Origin: Salinithrix halophila
Lineage (GTDB): Bacteria; Bacillota; Bacilli; Thermoactinomycetales; DSM-45169
Assembly: GCF_042650125.1 (NCBI RefSeq)
Contig: NZ_JBHSAP010000018.1
Location: 372,001-436,000, forward strand
DNA: 64,000 nt
Reading direction: 5' to 3'
This document shows, one piece after another, positions 57,800 through 64,000 of the stretch. Below the pieces are notes generated by a model. The model was not told the origin of the DNA. It saw only the letters and a list, made by a program, of their open reading frames with translations, and ran no database searches. Numbering within the stretch: position 1 is the first letter of the stretch; the number at the start of each line of letters is the position of its first letter. The position numbers and the translations under genes are program-made.

Positions 57800-59002
57800 T
57801 CAGGATGCATTTTCTTCCGAGGGTTCTGCGTCCTCAGGGAGGAAAAGCATCTTTTTCATGGTTCGTTTGGTAAGGGTCCACCAGTCTGCCCTTGGAATAT
57901 CTCGGGCTGCCGTTAAATCCATTCGGGCCAGTTCCTTGCCCTCTTTCTCCACCAAGATTCGCCCTAGCACCTGCCCTTTTTTCACCGGTGCCGACAGTTT
58001 CGCCCACACCACTCGCCGGGTGTATTGCGAAGGATCGTCCCCTTTTCGAATCAACAGGCTGAACTGGCGGGGCGCACGGATTTGAATCCGGTTTTTCATT
58101 CCTTTGTCCACCGTCAGCTGATCAATCCGATCCCCCTGCTTATAGACAACATGATTGGTAAACTGAGTGAAAGCATAATCCAACATGCGAGAGATTTCCC
58201 GGTTGCGGGCTTTGACATCGGGCTCCCCCATCACAACAGCGATCACTCTGAAATTCCCTCGCTTCGCCGTCGCAGACAAGCAGTACTTGGCCTCAGCGGT
58301 AAACCCGGTCTTGAGCCCGTCCAATCCCTGATAAAATTTCACCAGCCGATTGGTATTGACAAGCCAGAAGGGTTTTTTAGAATCCTTCCGCAGGTAATCT
58401 TCGTAGATACGTGTGTATTGGGTGATCTCGGGGTGTTTCATTAACTCCCGCGACATAACGGCAATGTCCCGAGCGCTGCTGTAGTGATCCGATGCAGGTA
58501 GACCGTTGGGATTTTGGAACCGCGTTTCCGTCATCCCCAGCTCCTGCGCCCGTTTGTTCATCATTTCTACGAAGGCTTCCTCGGTTCCTGCGATATGCTC
58601 CGCCAAGGCGACCGAGGCATCGTTAGCACTACCCACCGCCACTCCTTTCAAGAGATCCCGTAGCTTCATCTTTTCTCCGGGTTCTAGATAAATTTGTGAT
58701 CCTCCCATAGAAGCCGCATGTTCACTGATACGGACGGTGTCCTCATAGGAAATTTTCTGTGAATCCAACGCCTCCATCAAAAGCAGCATCGTCATGATTT
58801 TGGTAATACTTGCCGGAGCCAGCTTCGCCCGACTGTTTTTTTCATATAAAACCGTCCCCGTATCCGAATCGACCAGAATCGCCGACTTGGCCGTCGGGGC
58901 CAGCCCCCCTTCTGTCACCTCCGCAGCCCAGGCGGACCGGGGAAGGAGCAGGGTAAAACAGAAGCAGAACAAGAGCGTTCCTACACAGACTCGAGATCGC
59001 AT
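57800..59002 (-). CDS. dacF: Forespore D-alanyl-D-alanine carboxypeptidase DacF
   Basis: Low-mass penicillin-binding protein acting in cortex synthesis. Signal peptide residues 1-25 (VCVGTLLFCFCFTLLLPRSAWA, cited in part). SITK (ASITKIM), SAN (VGSANDAS) and KTG (LKTGFTAEA) motifs are present. 400 residues from ATG 59002 after GGAGGG. A terminator separates it from spoIIAA, whereas in B. subtilis dacF can be read into the operon. Confidence 0.95.
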   Translation of the reverse strand: MRSRVCVGTLLFCFCFTLLLPRSAWAAEVTEGGLAPTAKSAILVDSDTGTVLYEKNSRAKLAPASITKIMTMLLLMEALDSQKISYEDTVRISEHAASMGGSQIYLEPGEKMKLRDLLKGVAVGSANDASVALAEHIAGTEEAFVEMMNKRAQELGMTETRFQNPNGLPASDHYSSARDIAVMSRELMKHPEITQYTRIYEDYLRKDSKKPFWLVNTNRLVKFYQGLDGLKTGFTAEAKYCLSATAKRGNFRVIAVVMGEPDVKARNREISRMLDYAFTQFTNHVVYKQGDRIDQLTVDKGMKNRIQIRAPRQFSLLIRKGDDPSQYTRRVVWAKLSAPVKKGQVLGRILVEKEGKELARMDLTAARDIPRADWWTLTKRTMKKMLFLPEDAEPSEENAS

Positions 59003-59095
59003 ACCGCTTCCCTCCAATCTTCGTACCCCTAGTGTGAACGACGCCCAGGAGGATTATTCCAATGGAGGAATCCTTTTTTTAAGTACGCATGAAAC

Positions 59096-59120
59096 AAAAA
59101 AAACAGCCGGAATACCGGCT
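59096..59120 (-). terminator. Terminator after the nucleoside salvage operon and tnpB relic
   Basis: CAGCCGG/CCGGCTG stem with a TATT-type loop, followed on the minus strand by TTTTTTTT. Confidence 0.88.
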
Positions 59121-59145
59121 GAATGAAGGAGTGTATGCTCATTCT

Positions 59146-59445
59146 GTGAACTACTCACCATTGAAATGGTGCGCTTCTTGTTTCATTGAATTAACCGATA
59201 TCGTCTTCTCCACGAAAGCAACCAGCGTACGCTGCTTTGTAAGTCGTGAACCGCACAAGTTGATCCCATCCAGCGTCCACCATGCTTTTGGCCAGGTGGT
59301 GGTTTTTGACTATCCGTTTGATGTTGAAATCTTCAAAAGCGATGAGATCATAATGATCAACGAGATACCGACTGATCTTGTAAGCCGTGTCTTTTCTCTG
59401 ATTGGCGATGGACTCATGCATCTTCGCAAGGAGAGCGACCGCTTT
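59146..59445 (-). pseudogene. tnpB (IS605 OrfB) 3' relic with right-end hairpin
   Basis: In-frame similarity to the C-terminal half of TnpB begins right after the pyrimidine phosphorylase stop: KAVALLAKMHESIANQRKD, then HYDLIAFEDFNIKRIVKNHHLAKS, then AGWDQLVRFTTYKAAYAG (cited in pieces). FEDFNI holds the RuvC glutamate. The frame stops at 59191. The 5' half and the zinc-finger end are lost. Downstream, hairpin CACCATT/AATGGTG (59156-59171) and GAGTAGTTCAC look like an element right end. Confidence 0.85.
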
Positions 59446-60774
59446 TCAAAGCTTCTCCACTCCGGTTTCTGTCACAAACGCCCGGATGAGTCGAGGAGGT
59501 TCGACGGGAGTTTCAGTAATCGTGATCGCCTGCAGGAAACGCTCCTTCACCCTTTGGGCCTTTGTTGGATCATTGGCATGGAGGACAGCGAGAACATCCC
59601 CCGTTTTCACATGATCCCCCGCTTTTTTCCGCAGGACGAGGCCGACGGCGTGGTCAATCGGGGCATCTTTCGTCTCCCGACCAGCGCCCAACTGCATAGC
59701 GCAGAGACCGATCTCTCCAGCCTCAAGGGTAGCCAGGGTACCAGAGCGATCCGCTTGCACCTCCACGATATGCTCTGCCTTCGGAAGATAGGCATCCGGG
59801 TTCTCTACGGCACGACCGTCTCCTCCCTGGGCTTCGATAAAGCTGCGAAACTTGGCAAGGGCGGTACCGTCTGAAATTTTCTCCTCCAGAAGCCGGCGAG
59901 CCTCCTCGGGGGAATCCGCTCCACCACCGAGAACCACCATATGAGTCCCTAGGGTAAGGCAGAGCTCTGTCAGGTCTTTAGGGCCCTGCCCCTTCAGAGT
60001 ATCGATGGCTTCCTTCACTTCCAGGGCATTGCCGACAGCCAAACCGAGGGGCTGCTCCATATCGCTGATTACCGCGACTGTCTGCCGACCGACTCGGGAA
60101 CCGATCGCCACCATCGCCTGGGCCAGTTCTACAGCCTTCTCTTCTTCTTTCATAAAGGCTCCCTTGCCCGTTTTGACGTCGAGAACGATCGCATCAGCAC
60201 CAGCGGCAATCTTTTTACTCATAATAGAGCTGGCGATAAGCGGGATGGAGTCCACTGTCGCCGTCACATCCCTCAAACCGTAAAGCTGTTTATCCGCCGG
60301 AGTGAGGTCGCCCGTCTGCCCCATGACGGCCACTCCCAGGTCATTCACTTGGGAAACGAATTCCCCGGTGGTCAAAGAGGTAGAAAATCCAGCAAAAGAC
60401 TCCAATTTGTCGATCGTCCCGCCCGTATGGCCGAGGCCTCGCCCGGAAAGTTTGGCAACCGGTACCCCAGCCGCCGCCACAAGAGGCCCCAGCACCAGGG
60501 TTGTGGTATCCCCCACCCCACCGGTGCTGTGCTTGTCGACTTTTATTCCCCGGATGGAAGACAGATCCACTTCCTCCCCAGAGCGAACCATCTCCATGGT
60601 CAGATCCGCCGTCTCTTGTGGACTCATACCGCGGAAGAACACTGCCATCGCCCAGGCAGAAACCTGATAATCAGGGATCTTTCCTTTGGCATAACCCTGA
60701 ACGAGGTACTGAAGCTCTTCAGTGGAAAGCTCCTTTCCATCCCGTTTTTTCTGGATGATCTCCACCATTTGCAT
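59446..60774 (-). CDS. pdp: Pyrimidine-nucleoside phosphorylase
   Basis: Phosphorolysis of uridine, deoxyuridine and thymidine. MVEIIQKKRDGKELSTEEL start, signature SGRGLGHTGGTIDKLES, and KHSTGGVGDTTTL phosphate-binding loop. 442 residues, slightly longer than the usual 433-435. The last residues (about TETGVEKL) are unlike the family and run in frame into tnpB-derived sequence, so its C-terminus is probably chimeric. Its ATG overlaps the upstream PNP gene stop by one base. Confidence 0.95.
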   Translation of the reverse strand: MQMVEIIQKKRDGKELSTEELQYLVQGYAKGKIPDYQVSAWAMAVFFRGMSPQETADLTMEMVRSGEEVDLSSIRGIKVDKHSTGGVGDTTTLVLGPLVAAAGVPVAKLSGRGLGHTGGTIDKLESFAGFSTSLTTGEFVSQVNDLGVAVMGQTGDLTPADKQLYGLRDVTATVDSIPLIASSIMSKKIAAGADAIVLDVKTGKGAFMKEEEKAVELAQAMVAIGSRVGRQTVAVISDMEQPLGLAVGNALEVKEAIDTLKGQGPKDLTELCLTLGTHMVVLGGGADSPEEARRLLEEKISDGTALAKFRSFIEAQGGDGRAVENPDAYLPKAEHIVEVQADRSGTLATLEAGEIGLCAMQLGAGRETKDAPIDHAVGLVLRKKAGDHVKTGDVLAVLHANDPTKAQRVKERFLQAITITETPVEPPRLIRAFVTETGVEKL

Positions 60775-61607
60775 TAGGGCTTCACCTCAGCCAAAATGCC
60801 TTTAACCAACTGGATAAACCGGGGGCGAGTCCGATTGGCCACCTCCACCACTTGCTCGTGTGTTAGCGGTTCCAATTCTTCCCCGATAGCCATGTCGGTA
60901 ATGCAGGAGATTCCCAGCACGCGAATCCCAGCATGGCGGGCAGCAATCACCTCGGGAACCGTTGACATCCCGATCGTGTCCCCGCCGAGTTTGCGCAACA
61001 TGATCAATTCCGCAGGGGTCAAATAAGCCGGTCCGCTGATACCGGCGTATACCCCCTGCCGAAGCTGGATTCCTTGTTCTTCCGCCACTCGGTGTGCGAG
61101 CGTGATCAGTTCCCGGTCGTAAGCTTCCGACATGTCCGGGAACCGGACGCCAAGACGGGAATCGTTAGGACCGATCAGGGGATTGGCCCCGGTCATATTG
61201 AGATGGTCCTCGATCAGCATCAGATCCCCGGCCCGGAAATCGGCATTCATGCCCCCGCAGGCGTTCGTAGCAATCAATGTTTTTACCCCAAGGGCTTTCA
61301 TGACATAGACGGGAAACACGACTTCCTGTTGATCATACCCCTCATAAAAGTGAAACCGACCCTGCATAGCGACCACGATTTTGCCTGATAGGCGTCCGAT
61401 CACCAGTTGACCGGCATGGCCTTCCACAGTCGATACGGGAAAGTGAGGAATATCGGAATAGGAGATCACGTCTGCATCCTGTATATCGTTAGCCAAATCC
61501 CCGAGACCGGATCCTAGGATGAGCCCGATTTCCGGTACATGAGCGGACTTTTGGCGAATCCATTCTTTGGCTTCTTCAATCTGTTCGTAAGTTGTTACCT
61601 TTGCCAT
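60774..61607 (-). CDS. Purine nucleoside phosphorylase paralogue with variant base site
   Basis: Trimeric-type PNP of 277 residues: LGSGLGDLA (phosphate), STVEGHAGQLVIG, NACGGMN (115-121), GMSTVPEV (213-220). The two base contacts differ from classical PNP: Leu196 where human PNP has Glu201 (AYLTPAE) and Asp238 where it has Asn243 (CITDMA). MTA phosphorylases carry Asp at this site, so a 6-aminopurine or other nucleoside preference is inferred. It lies 50 bases after the classical PNP gene. Confidence 0.88.
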   Translation of the reverse strand: MAKVTTYEQIEEAKEWIRQKSAHVPEIGLILGSGLGDLANDIQDADVISYSDIPHFPVSTVEGHAGQLVIGRLSGKIVVAMQGRFHFYEGYDQQEVVFPVYVMKALGVKTLIATNACGGMNADFRAGDLMLIEDHLNMTGANPLIGPNDSRLGVRFPDMSEAYDRELITLAHRVAEEQGIQLRQGVYAGISGPAYLTPAELIMLRKLGGDTIGMSTVPEVIAARHAGIRVLGISCITDMAIGEELEPLTHEQVVEVANRTRPRFIQLVKGILAEVKP

Positions 61608-61657
61608 CCGATGACATCTCCCTTATTCGATGATGAATACCAATTAATTCCTTTGTT

Positions 61658-62488
61658 TTAGATGGAGAGGATGTCCTTGACAATCCCTTTCACCAGCTTG
61701 ATGAAACGGGGTTTCACTTCTTCCGCCGTCTCCATCACTTCATCATGGGAAAGAGGTTGGGGCAGGATACCCGCCGCCATATTGGAAATACAGGAGATAC
61801 CTAGAACACGGATACCAGCGTGCCGGGCGACGGTCACCTCAGGCACGGTGGACATACCGACGGCATCCGCTCCCAGTGTACGGAACATCCGGATTTCAGC
61901 TGGAGTCTCATAGGTGGGGCCAGACAAGCCGATGTAGACACCCTCCTTCAGAGGGGCCCCGTCGGCTTCTGCTACCCGTTTAGCCAATTGAGCGTATCCC
62001 GTATCATAAGCTTCCGACATGTCGGGAAACCGAACACCCCATTCCGGCTGGTTGGGCCCCATGAGAGGGTTGTCGAACTGGAAGTTGATGTGATCACGGA
62101 TCAACATCAGATCCCCGGCTTTCAATTGGGTGTTGATACCACCCGCCGCATTGGTGACAACGAGGGCCTCCACCCCCAACTCTTTCATCACCCGAATCGG
62201 GAAGGTAACCTCGGCCATGCTGTATCCTTCGTAATAATGAAAGCGCCCCTGCATAGCCACAACGGGTTGCCCTTCCAATTCACCGATCACCAGTTGACCA
62301 GCGTGGCCTTCCACAGTAGAAACTGGAAAGTGAGGGATCTCTCCATACGGGATAATATCGGGATTGACAATTTCCTCTGCCAGCACGCCCAATCCAGAAC
62401 CCAGCACCAGGCCAATCCGCGGGCGGGTCTTGCTTTGTTTTCGAATGACCTCTACAGCCAGGCGGGTTTTCTCTACAACAGATTCCAT
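61658..62488 (-). CDS. punA: Purine nucleoside phosphorylase (inosine/guanosine type)
   Basis: 276 residues; LGSGLGVLA, STVEGHAGQLVIG, NAAGGIN, and both classical base contacts, Glu194 (TYETPAE) and Asn236 (CISNMA). Expected to split inosine, guanosine and deoxy forms. ATG 62488 lies 8 bases after GGGGAG; the frame opens six codons earlier. It lies 14 bases after deoB. Confidence 0.95.
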   Translation of the reverse strand: MESVVEKTRLAVEVIRKQSKTRPRIGLVLGSGLGVLAEEIVNPDIIPYGEIPHFPVSTVEGHAGQLVIGELEGQPVVAMQGRFHYYEGYSMAEVTFPIRVMKELGVEALVVTNAAGGINTQLKAGDLMLIRDHINFQFDNPLMGPNQPEWGVRFPDMSEAYDTGYAQLAKRVAEADGAPLKEGVYIGLSGPTYETPAEIRMFRTLGADAVGMSTVPEVTVARHAGIRVLGISCISNMAAGILPQPLSHDEVMETAEEVKPRFIKLVKGIVKDILSI

Positions 62489-62502
62489 CTTTTTTTCTCC
62501 CC

Positions 62503-63690
62503 TCATTGTTTCATTTTTAAGTCCGGCAAAAAGCTCGTCCCATGTCTTGGTGCATTCAGGCCGAAATTATCAGCGATCGTGGCCCCCACATCGGAAAACG
62601 TTTCGCGGATTCCGAGGGAAACCCCCTCTTCAGATAGGGAAGGGCTCCAAACAAAAAGCGGCACATATTCCCGGGTGTGATCCGTCCCTTTGTAAGTTGG
62701 ATCATTGCCATGATCAGCGGTGACGATCAAGAGATCTCGTTCCCTGACGGTTTCCAAGATATCCGGCAAACGCCGGTCAAAATCCTCAAGGGCTCGACCG
62801 TACCCTTCCGGGTCTCGCCGATGTCCATATTTGGAATCGAAATCGACCAAGTTGATAAAAGCGAGGCCCCGATAATCCTCCTTCAGTACCTGAAGCAGCC
62901 GATCCACCCCGTCCATATTGTCCGTCGTCTTCACAGAACGGGTAACCCCCCGTCCAGCGTAAATGTCCGAAATCTTGCCGATTCCGATCGAATCGAGCTT
63001 TGCTTCCGCCAGTTGATCCATCACGGTTTCATGGGGCGGGACCACAGAGTAATCCCGTCGGTTGGCGGTACGCTCAAATTGACCCGGCCTGCCGATAAAA
63101 GGACGAGCAATCACACGGACAACGGCGAAGCGGTCATCAAGGGTTAACTCCCTAGCTGTTTCGCAGATGCGGTACAGTTCATCCAATGGGACCACATCTT
63201 CGTGAGCAGCGATCTGGAACACACTGTCGGCAGAAGTATAAACGATCACATCCCCGGTTTCCATATGTTTTTCGCCCAACTCATCGATAATCGCCGTTCC
63301 TGAGGCAGGTTTGTTACCCAGCACACCCCGGCCAATGCGTTGGGAAAAAGCGTCGAGTAACTCCTTGGGAAAACCGTTGGGATACGTTTTAAAAGGTTTT
63401 TGCGTATGAACCCCCATCAATTCCCAATGCCCTGTGGTTGTATCCTTGCCGGCGGATACCTCTGCCATCTTACCATAATGGGCACGCGGGGATTTCGCGG
63501 CTGGATTGCCCGGGATCGGCTCGATATTGGAAAGGCCGAGGGCAGACAAATTGGGCAGGGAAAGCCCGCGCACCTCAGCGATATGGCCTAGGGTGTGGAC
63601 ACCCTTATCACCAAATGCTTCTGCGTCGGGAAGTGCACCGATTCCGACACTGTCTAGTACAATTAATGCGATCCGTTCAAAGGATTTCAT
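62503..63690 (-). CDS. deoB: Phosphopentomutase
   Basis: Interconverts ribose/deoxyribose 1- and 5-phosphates, linking nucleoside phosphorolysis to central metabolism. Alkaline-phosphatase fold metal motifs: VLDSVGIGALPDAE, INLVDFDSKYGHRRDPEGY and VTADHGNDPTY; phospho-acceptor Thr region DTTTGHWELMG. 395 residues. First gene of deoB-punA-pnp2-pdp. Confidence 0.97.
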   Translation of the reverse strand: MKSFERIALIVLDSVGIGALPDAEAFGDKGVHTLGHIAEVRGLSLPNLSALGLSNIEPIPGNPAAKSPRAHYGKMAEVSAGKDTTTGHWELMGVHTQKPFKTYPNGFPKELLDAFSQRIGRGVLGNKPASGTAIIDELGEKHMETGDVIVYTSADSVFQIAAHEDVVPLDELYRICETARELTLDDRFAVVRVIARPFIGRPGQFERTANRRDYSVVPPHETVMDQLAEAKLDSIGIGKISDIYAGRGVTRSVKTTDNMDGVDRLLQVLKEDYRGLAFINLVDFDSKYGHRRDPEGYGRALEDFDRRLPDILETVRERDLLIVTADHGNDPTYKGTDHTREYVPLFVWSPSLSEEGVSLGIRETFSDVGATIADNFGLNAPRHGTSFLPDLKMKQ

Positions 63691-63734
63691 TCAATTCACC
63701 TCATCCGTCAGGATACAACAAAAACGCTTCATAA

Positions 63735-63769
63735 AAAAGGCCGCTTAAGGGCTTCCCTCAGCGGTCAGT
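63735..63769 (-). terminator. Terminator after the YqzK-like gene
   Basis: GACCGCT-AGGG/CCCT-AGCGGCC stem followed on the minus strand by TTTTTT. Confidence 0.82.
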
Positions 63770-63771
63770 TC

Positions 63772-63999
63772 TCATTCACCCAGCCAATAAAACAGGCGCA
63801 GGCGGTCCGTCAGGCTGATTTCCTCCACTCTCACTTCCGGTTTCCCGTAAGGGGCGAATACTTTGACCGCCCCGCCTCTAGGTTCTCCGTATCGGTGGGA
63901 GGGTTGTATCCATTGAGAGAAGAGAGCAATCCCCTGATACAGGATGAGGGTCAACACCAGAAAAGCGGTAAGAAATTTCGCCCAGCCCGCCAGCCGTTT
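63772..63999 (-). CDS. yqzK: YqzK-like membrane protein (DUF4227), 5' end beyond the window
   Basis: At least 75 residues, open at the right edge. An N-terminal helix WAKFLTAFLVLTLILYQGIALF is followed by HRYGEPRGGAVKVF and a C-terminal RLRLFYWLGE. Position upstream of deoB matches B. subtilis yqzK between fur and xerD. Function unknown. Its own terminator follows, so it is not in the deoB operon. Confidence 0.8.
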   Translation of the reverse strand, partial: KRLAGWAKFLTAFLVLTLILYQGIALFSQWIQPSHRYGEPRGGAVKVFAPYGKPEVRVEEISLTDRLRLFYWLGE

Positions 64000-64000
64000 C

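Noticed and set aside
59089..59874. 261-codon plus-strand frame opposite pdp and the tnpB relic
   Set aside because: Shadow frame; the minus-strand readings give pdp and TnpB similarity.
1..64000. CRISPR arrays, rRNA genes, prophage or integrase modules
   Set aside because: No regularly spaced repeats, no rRNA sequence and no phage structural or integrase genes were seen on reading either strand.

Overview
The window reads as a chromosomal stretch from an endospore-forming Bacillota (Firmicutes) with moderate to high GC content. Gene order follows the Bacillus subtilis folE-hbs-spoIVA-...-cmk-ypeB-sleB-...-gudB-ypdA, resBCDE-rluB-spmBA-dacB, scpBA-rib and spoVA-sigF-dacF-pnp-deoB neighbourhoods. 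Forespore, cortex, coat and germination genes are abundant. Amino-acid style and the gene complement (bacillithiol-linked YpdA, YIEGIA pair) would fit a Thermoactinomycetaceae-like bacterium, but that placement is inference. No rRNA, CRISPR array or phage block was seen. Most genes lie on the minus strand; the plus-strand islands are 5516-6052, 19007-19708, 22406-22615, 23162-23653, 25917-30016, 30607-31215 and a possible 25-codon peptide at 41538.

Layout. 1-792 is the 5' part of a secreted trypsin-like protease. 1053-20355 is a housekeeping and sporulation run: tRNA-Pro, folE, hbs, spoIVA, YphF/YphE, gpsA, plsY, der, the YIEGIA pair, a YphA-like protein, an S1-domain protein, plsC, cmk, ypeB, sleB, ypdA, gudB, a PIG-L deacetylase and a MecA-type adaptor. 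20500-22400 has tRNA-Cys, tRNA-Ser, a CPBP protease and an orphan IS605-type omega-RNA end. 22406-25818 carries ferredoxin, rhodanese, pyrophosphatase and a UvrD-type helicase. 25917-29228 is a T-box-controlled serine operon. 30018-31215 holds a gamma-type spore protein and a CotF-like coat protein. 31277-37684 is resE-resD-resC-resB-rluB. 37839-41365 is spmB-spmA-dacB-ytfJ-ytfI. 41713-47084 is scpB-scpA followed by the FMN-riboswitch-controlled ribD-ribE-ribBA-ribH operon. 47094-52000 has ctaA, an M23 peptidase and a self-regulated TetR/ABC exporter. 52056-53640 is lysA with its lysine riboswitch. 53727-59002 is spoVAEa-AEb-AB-AA, then sigF-spoIIAB-spoIIAA-dacF. 59191-63999 is a nucleoside salvage operon (deoB, two purine nucleoside phosphorylases, pyrimidine nucleoside phosphorylase) next to a tnpB remnant, ending in the start of a YqzK-like gene.

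Functionally the window joins sporulation control (sigma-F module), spore envelope and germination (SpoIVA, SpmAB, DacB, DacF, SpoVA, SleB/YpeB, YtfJ, SASP), respiration (ResB/C, ResDE, CtaA) and biosynthesis under RNA control (T-box, FMN and lysine riboswitches).

The least ordinary signals are: (i) a two-copy MITE-like element at 29051-29197 and 55822-56053, with shared inverted ends, each copy sitting at a transcription terminator whose stem is repeated on both sides; (ii) an omega-RNA-like element end with no tnpB, just upstream of ferredoxin; (iii) a tnpB relic that appears to form the last codons and the stop of the pyrimidine phosphorylase gene; (iv) tandem PNP paralogues with different base-contact residues; (v) a spoVA operon lacking spoVAC, spoVAD and spoVAF; and (vi) a SleB reduced to its catalytic domain.
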